Assembly (NCBI GenBank): GCA_949130485.1
Contig: OX422189.1
Location: 8,623,220-8,687,219 of the forward strand
From: Agelas oroides
Taxonomy: Eukaryota > Porifera > Demospongiae > Agelasida > Agelasidae
Direction of reading: 5' to 3'
DNA: 64,000 nt
A model generated the notes under the pieces. That model did not search any database. It was not told where the DNA came from and saw only the letters and a program-made list of their open reading frames with translations. Below, piece after piece: positions 34,011 through 45,328 of this stretch (its first letter is position 1; every line of letters starts with the position of its first letter). The translations under genes and the position numbers were made by a program.

Positions 34011-35109
34011 TTCGCTGTGATAGCTAGTTGGCTCAGCCACTGACAGAAAAAAGGTGCTGACAGCAGTTGTTTCTTGTACTTCTGAATTCTGACTAGCAGT
34101 GCTAGCTATACGTACTCAAACAGTGTATTATGCACACTAACAGTGCATTCATAGCTACACCTCATGAAAGCAAGTTAACTGTTTGAACTCTGAACCTCAG
34201 AGTGATTACCATGGTTACAGACAAGGTTGAGGGACAGTGGTTTACTAGCTAATTGCATATTAGACAACCAAAACAGAAGATGGTTAGATAATGTTACAAC
34301 TGATTATGACCACCAAACATTCGTGGAGGAGTCACCTGCCTGCAGAAATTCCATTTTTACTACAAGGCATTTGTAGGTTTGTACAGTGCATGGCTCACCT
34401 CACATGTACAGATGATTTTGGCTGGTTTCCTGTTCTCAGATTTTGTTGCAAGCTGTCTCTAACACCAGAGCAAACTTCTTATAAGCACTTGTACTGTTTG
34501 AGGATTGTTAGCTAGTTGATGTACTACAACCATGCAATGATACTTTTTCGGCATTGTTTTGTGTGTCGGTATCTGATAGAAGTAGCAAGGTTACCTGGTA
34601 TATATTGAACTGTTATAGCTAAGTGGAGATAGCTATATACATGTATATGTGGATTGGGTTTTGACCATGCATGGGTTGCAAGCTTGGTTGGATTGAAATT
34701 TTCTGCAGCGTCATGTATGTCTCACCCTCCTAAGCTTCATCTATAACAATATTATGGTCAAATCTGACGTTCTTGACAAGCTATAGCAGACACAGTCATG
34801 AGTGCTGTGATGTGGCACAAAAACTCAGTAGTTAACTATTATGCAGAAAGGTTGCAAGTCCAATAGTGGCACTCAGTAACTCTAATAATGAAATTTATCA
34901 CTTAGTCCTCCTTTACTGAATCATAAGGGCAAAGCAGTGAGCTCTTTAGCTCACATCAACCAGCACTGCAATCTCAATCAGGTCACTAGGAGCATCTTGA
35001 GCATAGTGGCTCAACAAGGTAGTGAGAAAAATTAAACTAAAATCCCCAAAGTGGTCCATACTAACCACTAACAATCTTGTACACACATGACTTGACGACC
35101 ATATGTATA
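34011..35109. other. non-coding 5' flank of TGF3
   Basis: Paralogous to 8411-9475 with small indels up to about 34940. No gene was seen. It ends at the insertion point of Helitron-like copy D (GTATA|TACC). Confidence 0.5.
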
Positions 35110-36616
35110 AAGTCACAAAAAAGTTTGCCAAACGCAAACAAGCACATGTAGGGATGAAATCCTCAAAAACCAACCAAACAAGACGGGAACGACACCACAA
35201 TACTTTTACACCATCCCTACATCTTGTGCCATTTTGCCAAAACTGTGTGTTTGTATTTGTTTTTTAGTTGTGTGTAGAAGAGGGTTGTCTTGTAGATGGA
35301 AGGGTGTGGCGTGGGTGTGTTGTGCATAGTGAGTATGTTGTGTTGTTGGTGGTTGCTACTGAGTGTAGCAGGTATGGTCCAAGTTGTGTGTAGAAGGTGT
35401 GGAGTGAGTGAGGAGTGGTGAGTGTGTGTGGTATGTTGGAATGTGCATTATGTTGTTAAGTTTTATGCCTGTTTAGCATGATAGATATGGGTTGTCTTGT
35501 ATACAGGTGGCCGTGAAGTGAGTAGTGGTAATTTTGTAATGCTTTGTGAAGGATGGGTTATTTTGTGAGATAGTTGAATGGAGTGAAGTACTATGTTTGT
35601 TTGTGGTTGGTGTGGGCTAATAATTACAAATGTAGAGGGTTTTGTGTTGTGTACAGGTGGCAAAATGGCACAAGATGTAGGGATGGTGTAAAAGTATTGT
35701 GGTGTCGTTCCCGTCTTGTTTGGTTGGTTTTTGAGGATTTCATCCCTACATGTGCTTGTTTGCGTTTGGCAAACTTTTTTGTGACTTGTTTCTGTTGTTT
35801 TTTTGTTGTTGCTGGTAACCACACCCCAAGTGAAATGACTTGTTATGTAGTTTATTGTTGATGTTGATGGATTTCTGGAGGATGTTAGCTGTTTGCACTT
35901 ATCCACTTGACAATGGAATCATGGGTGTAACTGTTGTCTAATTGGGTATGTGCATGTGTGTGTGAGTGGTTGTTCTAAGGCACTGTGGTCTCGGGGTCCT
36001 CCCAATAACGGGTATGGGAGGACGCCCTCTTGGTCTCGGGGTCCTCCCAATAACGGGTATGGGAAGATGCCCTTTTCTTTTCAGGGTTCTTCCAATAACT
36101 AGTAAGAGAGTACGCCCGGGAAGATGCCCTTTGTTTTTCCGGGTTCTTCCAGTACTTGTTACGGGACGCTTGCCTTTTGCTTTCTTTGTTTCGCAGATAG
36201 TTCTGCTTATCCCGCGCCCGTTTCTTGTGGACGTTACGCATACTGCGTTCCTTGTCAAATCCAGCACAAGTACGTCAACTGCTGTATGAAAGTAGCAACA
36301 TATGCAACCGTTTGGGAATCAATCGATCGTCAAGTTCTCTACGGAAGTAGAATAACCGCACCTGCATGCCAACTTCACGTGCTGTAGCTGTTGAACTTCT
36401 GTTGACGTAATCGCTATGAATATTCTATTCTAACAAAATGGCGTATAGCAGCAAGCATAAGCGTGGGGTTACCTGAGAATCGCCGATTAATTCGACTTCT
36501 TTCTTTGAGAACGATGAGTGGTGGGTACAATACCCAGTAATTTATGCTACTCTTTCGCGTTTGAATCGTTGTAATAGCTTCAGCCGTTGTCGTGCTATCG
36601 TGGTGAGCAAAAGAAG

Positions 36617-36647
<31 letters not shown>

Positions 36648-36887
36648 CAGAAGATAGACGATTTGCCTTTTTTAGCGACTTGATGTCAGGTATACTTAGC
36701 GATGCTTTCCAGCAAATTTAACGATCCTGTTGCCCATGGAAGCACTCGATAATGTCTGATATGGCTCATGGAGGCCGTTGACTTATCTAACGCGGACATT
36801 TCGAGCGTGTCATTTGTGCACTTTGAATGTGGCCGCCATTTTTTTTCGGGGTCATCCCTACATATGGCGTACTACCGTACGCCATGA
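35110..36887 (+). mobile_element. Helitron-like non-autonomous element, copy D
   Basis: A full-length 1778-bp copy, nearly identical to copy C. It sits between ...GTATA and TACCAG..., again A|T with no target duplication. It has two 45-bp repeat units rather than three and an expanded (GAA)n run at about 36609-36648. It ends in the ATGGCGTAC-TACC-GTACGCCAT hairpin plus GA. Confidence 0.8.
35975..36241 (-). CDS. KNPEK/WEDPE-type repeat protein fragment in Helitron-like copy D
   Basis: 88 residues, identical in its first part to the frame in copy C but one 15-residue repeat shorter. The preserved frame despite unit loss fits a formerly coding exon. No other domain is present. Confidence 0.4.
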   Translation of the reverse strand: MRNVHKKRARDKQNYLRNKESKRQASRNKYWKNPEKQRASSRAYSLTSYWKNPEKKRASSHTRYWEDPETKRASSHTRYWEDPETTVP

Positions 36888-37014
36888 TACCAGTGTCTCT
36901 AACTGGTGAAGATAGCACCACTGTTGGGCCACCATGGTTTTAATTTAACATTCCTCGGTGAAAGGATAGAACATGTGCAGGGGAGATGCAAATTGCCTCG
37001 ATAATGCCAGCCTG

Positions 37015-37086
37015 TAGCCTTGTTCCCAGGCTCTCCCCACATACTGCTGGCGACGAAATGTTAGGCGGGGCCTGGGAACGAGGCTA
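37015..37086. mobile_element. micro-MITE, TAGCCTTGTTCCCAGG, 9-bp target duplication
   Basis: 72 bp with ends TAGCCTTGTTCCCAGGC / GCCTGGGAACGAGGCTA and a perfect 9-bp duplication GCCAGCCTG (37006-37014, 37087-37095). Confidence 0.85.
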
Positions 37087-37222
37087 GCCAGCCTGCCTTT
37101 GAACAAAATATTTCATAGTTATAGTTAACTTCATGTACCAATTAACAAATACACCAAAGGTAAACAACAGCCTCAATTAGATTAAAACAATAGTCAAGAT
37201 GAAAACCATTACAGTTAGAGCA

Positions 37223-38923
37223 TTATGCACATCCACAGGAGGTCGCAATCACACCCTTCAGTTGTTCAATAACTAGTGCACTGCCTACTTTCATAACCAC
37301 TGATAGATTCCGAGTGCTATGCATGACACAGTGTGGTTGAATTGATGAAACTGGGCTATTTGGGCCAAGACGATGGTAAAGTAGGTACACAATTGGACTT
37401 GAATGAACAGCGCAGGTACCAAGACAGTAGTTAGCATTAAATGACTTGGGGTGGAGAATGAAATCAAACCCAAGGTCCCTCTGAAAATCAATTGTAAGTG
37501 AATGTAGGGAGCACGTTGTTTCATATTCATTGTGAGATGTTTCATTAGACTCGAGTGTTTCGTTAAACCCACTGTATTCATCATCAGGTTTATTCATTGA
37601 TACTTTATCCACCTGTCGTTTGAGTCGTTGCTGTAAAGTCCTCTCCTCCACCTCTCTTGAGATAACCAATTTTGGTGACTTCTCTCCAAGTCCACCATCA
37701 AAAATGTGCTTGCCACAATCAGGAGAGTCTACACAGTGAGCTGACACTTCAAGAACCAATGGACCATTGGACCCACCCTTGAGCCAGATACCAATGATGG
37801 GTGTTATATCAAAAGTTTTGTATCCAGGCCGCTTTAGTCCATCATGCATAGTGTTGACAATGAGAGTTGGTCCATTGGTAGATGCTTTGACTTTAATGTG
37901 AACATATGGGACATGTTCGTGGGGTACTGGGGAGTCCTGGAACAGTTGTAATTCAGCCTTGATGAGTGTGTGATTTGTAATATTCTCCAGTTTGTCCAGT
38001 TCAAACAGGATAGAGTAGTAGCCACCCAACTGATCATTGCTGGCAGACGTTGGTGTCTCCACGGTGTGAGGATCTGTACGGGAGACAGTTGTTATGGTTA
38101 GCTATGTAAATGGATTCCTGCTACCTGCAACTAACATATGATGAACAATAAAAGCTTAGCTAAAGTCTTCACGGCAATCATTACCGGCTGATTTAAACTT
38201 TTTTGACAAGCGCGAAATATAAGCTTAAGCTAGCCGGTGCCGAACAGAGATGCTGTAGCGGAGACTTCTCTCAAGTTGTGCACTGGACTGAACTCGCAAG
38301 CGGAAGTGGGCGGGCTTGCGCGAGACAACGCTTAGCGTATGCACGGACGTACAGCAGCAGGCTGAACTAAGAAGAAGAGTGAGCCCTCGGAGTTTGGTAA
38401 CTGTCTTCCTGGGATAGCTATTGCAGCTTGCAGCACCGACAGGTTTCACGAACACAACTGTCTGTAGAACTGCACGCGCATGAATACGAGTCACATACTG
38501 AATTTTCGCAGGTTAATTTTTCACTCGACCGCGACACCGCATCCCGCGAAAATACCTGACGTACCCCCGGTATAGCTAAATGCCACGCCATTTAATAGGC
38601 AAGTTATAGTACGGTATCACTGTACCTTGCTTGCGTAGTTGTCCAACAAATGTGGTGGTGGTCATGTATGCCTTTACTTCGTTAGCAGTCTGGTAGTCTT
38701 TGAATGCTGCAACTACTGCTTCCTGATCCTCTGTGAGTGGTTCACTGGAACCCAGGGGCTCTGTCAAACCTAACCTGCTCAAGATATTGGCTCTGATTCT
38801 TTCCATCTCCTGCTCTCTTAGTACATCCACCTTTCCCTTGGGGAGGCAGTCCACCTTGGCAATGATGCTTGCAGCAAGGAGCGCAAATGCAATGTGCCCT
38901 AGAAAACTCTTCTGGATTCCCAT
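37223..38923 (-). CDS. TGF-beta superfamily ligand, TGF4 (two exons)
   Basis: Sister of TGF2 in the second block; 382 aa. Exon 1 is 38923-38626 and exon 2 is 38073-37223, with a 552-bp phase-1 intron (donor GTACAG, acceptor GTACAG) that lacks the CCGG transposon found in TGF2. The start is MGIQKS, followed by a signal peptide (ALLAASIIAKVDC), helix IRANILSRLGLTEP, SAHCVDSPDC and RLKR at 249-252. The 130-residue ligand has six cysteines: no extra N-terminal pair (TTCSLH), His at the inter-chain position. Its mature part differs from TGF2 at roughly a fifth of positions, far more than TGF1 differs from TGF3. A TATA-like box lies at 39037-39044; an upstream in-frame ATG at 38968 is considered unlikely. 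Confidence 0.87.
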
Positions 38924-39036
38924 TTTAGTGTTGTCGTTCACTGACCGAAGAAGTAGTGTTGCTGACAACAGTTGTTTCTTGCCCTTCTGTCCAGTGAACT
39001 ATTTGGCAATCTGCTGTGAATTCCCAGTTCAGGTCG

Positions 39037-39044
39037 TTTATATA
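39037..39044 (-). promoter_or_regulatory. TATA-like box upstream of TGF4
   Basis: TATATAAA on the minus strand, about 120 bp before the start codon, in a stretch shared with TGF2 and TGF5. Confidence 0.5.
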
Positions 39045-39468
39045 CAAGAGCAAATTGTGTACTATTGCATAACAAGAGTTTACTTTGCTTGCTATTAATC
39101 TACTGCAAAATCAAGTTAGTGCTTTGAACCTCAGAGTGGTTACTCTGGTCGCTGATATGTGATATCATAACCAAATTTGCTTATAAGGCAGCTTGAAAGG
39201 AAGTTGGGCAGATAACTATAATTGATTTAACAACAATGTAAACACCTGTGAAGGATACACCTGCTTGCATGAAAATACTCGCACAAGTTTTGAAATGCAA
39301 TACTTGTTGTCGAGTTCAATAGGAGTTTCACAAGGGATGTTCACAAATTGTCTGTACATTTAGATCATTAAGCTTCTCTTGAGGGTTTATTTTATATATT
39401 TATGTCTTTTAACACCAAAACCAACAACGCACAACACTGATTAGTATTTGTTGTCTTACAAGCATTGT

Positions 39469-39530
39469 TCTTGATTCCCATCTCAATGACAGAAGAGTGC
39501 TTCTGACAGCGCTGTTGTTTATTTTCCTTG
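39469..39530 (-). pseudogene. relic of TGF-beta exon 1 start (R3)
   Basis: The minus strand reads a CTGTCATTGAG leader, then ATGGGAATCAAGAACAATGC, the decayed start region of a ligand gene. Its inverted counterpart is at 44646-44705. Confidence 0.5.
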
Positions 39531-39807
39531 TAATTATCCCACTGAACCTTGTCTGCAATATCCTATATATATAACAACAACAATATAATGTTTTAGTCAG
39601 TTTGATTTAAGCGATGCACTGCAGTAAAGCACGAGTATGGTCATAGCAATGGCTGAGCTTACTTCCTTACACCACAAAAACAATTTTGCTCTCTGAACTT
39701 CAGAGTGGTTGCCATGGTTACAGACAAACCAGTTAGTAGTTTGCTTCAATAGACTGAGGCAACCTAAACTAAAAGGAAGCTGGCCAGATAATCTTATTCT
39801 GAACATT

Positions 39808-39858
39808 CCAAATGCAAACAAACAAACAAACAAACAAACAAACAAACAAACAAACAAA
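39808..39858. repeat. (CAAA)n microsatellite
   Basis: About 12 CAAA units. The inverted block has the matching GTTT run at about 44320-44360. Confidence 0.9.
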
Positions 39859-40229
39859 AAAACCACCTGCTTCTTACATGAAAGTTTTCTTTTTAATACA
39901 AGTTTGAAGTACAGGGTGGAGATGGGGCAATATAATGCCTCTGACATCACTCCTTTGCACTCGCCTTGCAGTGTGTTTTTTTCTCGACGTCATGATAATA
40001 CTGGAGGTCTGATTTGTTTCAATAATGCCAGCCTGCTTCTGGGCATGAAGTTTCACACTTACCCAACCTCATATACCACTGGTGTTTTTAATTCAAAAAT
40101 GTTACAAGACTTAATTGTTTTAGCTTTAATACAGAATCACAACGACCTTAGTGACAACACTAAGAGATCAGAGGTACATGCAGGTAGAGTTAATAACTGA
40201 ACTATGGAGTGGTTAGTATGGTTACTAAT

Positions 40230-41170
40230 AGTATAAAAGACAGTGATTGGTTTGATGTCATAAACTTAACCACTTGTAACCACTAAACAATGTAAATCTG
40301 TGAAGAAAACATGCACCTGCTTGCATGAAAATTAACTTCATATTTACTACAACTGGCAACCCTTGTCAACGTACTGGCGTGGTTGCTGACAAGGCAGTTG
40401 ATAGTTTCTATAGTTGCATACAAGGCAACCTAAAAGGAAGTTGGTCAGATAAACTTATAACTAAATGCAATTACTAAACAATGTAAACAGCAGAAGGCAT
40501 GTAGCTACACGCTTGCATGAAAATGTTACTGCAGGTTTGAAATGCAACCAGCAACCTTGGGCTGGTTGCTGACAAGGCAGCTGGTAGTTTCTTTGATACA
40601 ATGAACTAATTGCATACAAGGAAACCAAAAAGGAAATTGGTCAGATAATCTTGTAACTGATTATAACCACTAAACAATGTAAATCTGTGAAGAAAACATG
40701 CACCTGCTTGCATGAAAGCTTCATATTTACTACAACTGGCAAACCTTCTTCCCAACTGGCCTGGCGTGGTTGCTGACAAGGCAGTTGATAGTTTCTGTAG
40801 TTGCATACAAGGCAACCTAAAAGGAAGTTGGTCAGATAATCTTATAACTAAATGCAATTACTAAACAATGTAAACAGCAGAAGGCATGTAGCTACACGCT
40901 TGCATGAAAATGTTACTGCAAGTTTGAAATGCAACCAGCAACCTTGGGCTGGTTGCTGACAAGGCAACTGGTAGTTTCTTTGATACAATGAACTAATTGC
41001 ATACAAGGAAACCAAAAAGGAAATTGGTCAGATAATCTTGTAACTGATTATAACCACTAAACAATATAAACAGCAGAAAGTACATGCTTACATGAAAATT
41101 CTATTTTTACTGCAAGTTTGAAATGTGGTTGTAGAGTTGTAATGGCTCCTTCACAGATGTTAGTAGGCTA
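40230..41170. repeat. tandem ~400-bp units upstream of TGF4
   Basis: The same unit family as 15541-17330. 40390-40640 and 40770-41030 are almost identical to each other, so a local duplication followed the block duplication. Confidence 0.7.
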
Positions 41171-41335
41171 TGGTGTCTTCTCAGGTTTTTGCAATCAGTC
41201 TTTAATGAAAAATATGATGGGGAAGGCTTGTTATTAAGCAGTTATTGAATGTCTAGTTGTTTGATAATATAGCCAGAACTGTGAATATTTCAAGGAGTTT
41301 CATCAGATTTACACAACACTATCATTCGCCCTTAT

Positions 41336-41415
41336 AGAGACGCTGTTTTGAATTTCCATCTCACTGTGAAGGTTGGCCCAGCCATTGACAAAAGAAATAC
41401 TGCTGACTGAATTTT
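41336..41415 (-). pseudogene. relic of TGF-beta exon 1 start (R4)
   Basis: The minus strand reads SISFVNGWANLHSEMEIQNSV, shifted from the HSEMGVQKSF start region of TGF1. It is paralogous to R1, and inverted at 43102-43170. Confidence 0.55.
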
Positions 41416-41551
41416 CTTTTTTGCTTGTTTGTTTGCTCTTTTTTGTTTTCATGTTATTTTTTTGTCCTTGAAGTTGTCCATTGAATTCTGCTTGGCAATG
41501 TCCTGTGGATGTTAAGGTAGTTTGAGGATGTAGTATCATCCACTGTAAGAA

Positions 41552-41883
41552 AACATTCTAGTCAACTTGTTGTACCTTTTGCCAAAACAGCAGCTTATTT
41601 TAATTCATTTTTTGTTAGTACTACTAGACTGTGGAACAGTTTACCAGCAAATTATGTACATCATGACTCTGTTGGACAATTTAAACAGTGTATTCAAAAT
41701 ACTTTCTTGTGGACTTAAGTTATTGTTATTGCACTTGTCTTAGTCCTTTTCTGCTTTTTATTTCGTGACCCCTCAGTATTAGCTTTCAGCTATTGGGGCC
41801 TGCTGTACCACTCCTTTCCTTCATGGTCAGTTTCAACATAAAAACTAAATAAATAAATAAAAAATAAAAAATAAAAATAAAAA
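41552..41883 (+). mobile_element. LINE 3' end with A-rich tail
   Basis: Absent from the paralogous position at about 17650. It encodes the last ~55 residues of a reverse-transcriptase protein (AYFNSFFVSTTRLWNSLP, then SVGQFKQCIQ...LWT stop), a ~150-bp 3' untranslated region and an (AAATA)n/(AAAAT)n tail. Confidence 0.75.
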
Positions 41884-41946
41884 TAGCTAGCTATAGTAAA
41901 CAATGGCTAACTTTGCATGCTTACTATAAGGTGATCATTTGTACTA

Positions 41947-42173
41947 CAGCGGTTTGCGTTGACCTTGCAAAATGTGAACCAAAAAGCTGTGCACATGAAT
42001 ATAATTATGTGGTAAACTTCTTTACAGGCTGAGTAGGAAGCCTAACCACATAATTATATTCATGTGCACAGCTTTTTGGTTCACAGTTTGCAAGGTCAAT
42101 GCAAACAGCAGTAATTGATTTTGTGGTTTGGGCTTCGTGCGTTCCAATTTTGCAAGGTCAACGCAAACCGCTG
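41947..42173. mobile_element. palindromic MITE, TA target site
   Basis: 227 bp with ends CAGCGGTTTGCGTTGACC and its inverse, flanked by TA. A long inner palindrome (AAAAAGCTGTGCACATGAAT and its inverse) surrounds a short loop. The paralogous sites at about 17725 and 42895 (inverted) are empty. Confidence 0.85.
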
Positions 42174-42820
42174 TACACAGTGGTTGCTGACAACCCAGTT
42201 TGTAGTTTGCTTTGATATGCCATATAAGGAAGCTGGCAGGATGATCTAATTGTAACTAAACATCTGTGAAGAGCTCACCTGCTTGCATAAAACTTCATTT
42301 TTTTGAAATGCAGTTGTAGTGTTATGTAGTGGTTCTTAGTCTCATTCCCAGACCACATCAAGCATGCATATGTGCAGCTGATGGTTTGAAATATTCACAT
42401 TTCTATATTGCAAAATAAACTAGCTATACTAGTTAGCTACACCCTTTCTCATTTTTTGGGGGGGGTTAAAGATGAATGTAAACCCTCAAGAGACTTAATG
42501 ATCTACATGTACTGACAATTTGTGTGAACGTCTTTTGTGAAACTACTATTGTACTCTACAACAAGTACTGCACTTCGAAACTTGTAGTAAAAATGCATTA
42601 TAAGCCACTGCAAGCAGTGTGCATGCTGGATGTAGTCTGGGGATGAGACTAGGAACCACTATATAACACTACAACTGCATTTCAAACTGTAAATGCATTT
42701 TTATGCAAGCAGGTGAGCTCTTCACAGATGTTTAGTGGTTACAATTAGATCATCCTGCCAGCTTCCTTATATGGCAAAGCAAATTAAAGCAAACCACTAA
42801 CTGCATGGGTTGTCAGCAAC

Positions 42821-42866
42821 TAGCCTCATTCCCAGGCTCAGCGGGGAGAGCCTGGGAACGAGGCTA
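42821..42866. mobile_element. 46-bp micro-MITE with 9-bp target duplication
   Basis: TAGCCTCATTCCCAGGCT and its inverse, with about 10 bp between. The perfect 9-bp duplication GTCAGCAAC flanks it (42812-42820, 42867-42875). Confidence 0.85.
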
Positions 42867-43101
42867 GTCAGCAACCACTGTGTAATACAAATGATTAACT
42901 TATAGTAAGCATGCAAAGTAAACTCAGTTAGCCATTGTTTACTATAGCTAGCTATTTCTTACAGTAGATGATACATCCTGAAACTACCTTAATATCCACA
43001 GGACATTGCCAAGCAGAATTCAATGGACAACTTTAATGACAAAAAAATAACATGAAAACAAAAAAGAGCAAACAAACAGGCAAAAAAAATATTCAGTCAG
43101 C

Positions 43102-43170
43102 AGTATTTCTTTTGTCAATGGCTGGGCCAACCTTCACAGTGAGATGGAAATTCAAAACTGCGTCTCTATA
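43102..43170 (+). pseudogene. relic of TGF-beta exon 1 start (R5)
   Basis: Mirror image of R4. Plus-strand sequence reads ISFVNGWANLHSEMEIQ. No ligand sequence follows. Confidence 0.5.
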
Positions 43171-44645
43171 AGGGTGAATGATAGTGTTGTGTAAATCTGA
43201 TGAAATTCCTTGAAATATTCACAGTTCTGGCTATATTATCAAACAACTAGACATTCAATAACTGCTTAATAACAAGCCTTCCCCATCATATTTTTCGTTA
43301 AAGACTGATTGCAAAAACCTGAGAAGACACCATAGCCTACTAACATCTGTGAAGGAGCCACTACAACTCTACAACCACATTTCAAACTTGCAGTAAAAAT
43401 AGAATTTTCATGTAAGCATGTACCTTCTGCTGATTATATTGTTTAGTGGTTATAATCAGTTACAAGATTATCTGACCAATTTCCTTTTTGGTTTCCTTGT
43501 ATGCAATTAGTTCATTGTATCAAAGAAACTACCAGCTGCCTTGTCAGCAACCAGCCCAAGGTTGCTGGTTGCATTTCAAACTTGCAGTAACATTTTCATG
43601 CAAGCGTGTAGCTACATGCCTTCTGCTGTTTACATTGTTTAGTAATTGCATTTAGTTATAAGATTATCTGACCAACTTCCTTTTAGGTTGCCTTGTATAC
43701 AACTACAGAAACTATCAACTGCCTTGTCAGCAACCACGCCAGGCCAGTTGGGAACAAGGGTTGCCAGTTGTAGTAAATATGAAGTTAATTTTCATGCAAG
43801 CAGGTGCATGTTTTCTTCACAGATTTATACATTGTTTAGTGGTTACAATCAGTTATGAGATTATCTAACCAATTTCCTTGTAGGTTACCTTGTATGCAAA
43901 TTAGTTTATGACATCAAACCAATCACTGTCTTTTATACTATTAGTAACCATACTAACCACTCCATAGTTCAGTTATTAACTCTACCTGCATGTACCTCTG
44001 ATCTCTTAGTGTTGTCACTAAGGTCGTTGTGATTCTGCACTAGAGCTAAAACAATTAAGTCTTGTATCATTAAAAACACCGATGGTATTATGAGGTTGGG
44101 TAACTGTGAAACTTCATGCCCAGAAGCAAGCTGGCATTATTGAGACAAATCGGACCTCCAGTATTATCAAAAGACATTTCCACTCACAATGTCGAGAAAA
44201 AAAACATACTGCAAGGCGAGTGCAAAGGAGTGATGTCAGAGGCATTATATTGCCCCATCTCCAGCCTGTACTTCAAACTTGTATTAAAAATAAAACTTTC
44301 ATGTAAGAAGCAGGTGGTTTTTTTGTTTGTTTGTTTTTTTTTTTTTGTTTGTTTGTTTGCATTCGGAATGTTCAGAATTTACATAAGATTATCTGGCCAG
44401 CTTCCTTTTAGTTTAGGTTGCCTCAGTGTATATGTATTGAAGCAAACTACTAACTGGTTTGTCTGTAACCATGGTAACCACTCTGAAGTTTAGAGGACAA
44501 AATTGTTTTTGTGGTGTAAGGAAGTAAGCTCAGCCATTGCTATGACCATACTTGTGCTTTACTGCAGTGTATCACTTGAATCAAACTGACTAAAACATTC
44601 ACAGGATATTGCAGACAAGGTTCAGTGGGATAATTACAAGGAAAA

Positions 44646-44705
44646 TAAACAACAGCGCTGTCAGAAGCACATCTTCTGTCATTGAGATGGGAATCCAGAA
44701 AAATG
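44646..44705 (+). pseudogene. relic of TGF-beta exon 1 start (R6)
   Basis: Mirror of R3: TCATTGAG, then ATGGGAATCCAGAAAAATGC. It shares 14 bases with the functional start of TGF5 before diverging. Confidence 0.5.
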
Positions 44706-45207
44706 CTTGTAAGAGAGCAAATACTAGTGTAATATCAGTGTTGTGTATTTGTGCAGCTGATGGTTTAAAGTATTCACAATTCTGTATTGCCAATAATCTC
44801 ATCAGTTGTTGGTTTTGGTGTTAAAAGACATAAATATATAAAATAAACCCTCAAGAGAAGTAGTCAGCTTGATCTAAATGTACAGACAATTTGTGAACAT
44901 CCCTTGTGAAACTACTATTGAACTCGACAACAAGTATTGCATTTCAAAACTTGTGCGAGTATTTTCATGCAAGCAGGTGCATCCTTCACAGGTGTTTACA
45001 TTGTTGTTAAATCAAATATAGTTATCTGCCCAACTTCCTTTTAAGCTGCCTTGTAAGCAAATTTGGTTATGATATCAAACAACCACAGCCTCTTTTACAT
45101 ATCAGCTACCAGAGTAACCACTCTGAGGTTCAAAGCACCAACTTGATTTTGCAGTGGATAAATAATAAGCAAACCGTTGTTATGCAATATTACACAATTT
45201 GCTCTTG

Positions 45208-45215
45208 TATATAAA
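45208..45215 (+). promoter_or_regulatory. TATA-like box upstream of TGF5
   Basis: TATATAAA about 120 bp before the start codon, conserved with TGF2 and TGF4. Confidence 0.5.
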
Positions 45216-45328
45216 CGACCTGAACTGGGCATTCACAGCAGATTGCCGAATAGTTCACTGGACAGAAGGGCAAGAAACAACTGTTGTCAGCAACACTACT
45301 TCTTCGGTCAGTAAACGATAACACTAGA

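Larger units (their letters stand above)
42174..45207. other. inversion centre and inverted non-coding 5' flank of TGF5
   Basis: 42560-45200 is the reverse complement of about 39040-42350: tandem units, exon-1 relics, (GTTT)n and flanks recur in mirror order. The axis lies in about 42350-42560. Relics R5 (43102-43170) and R6 (44646-44705) lie here. No gene was seen. Confidence 0.65.
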
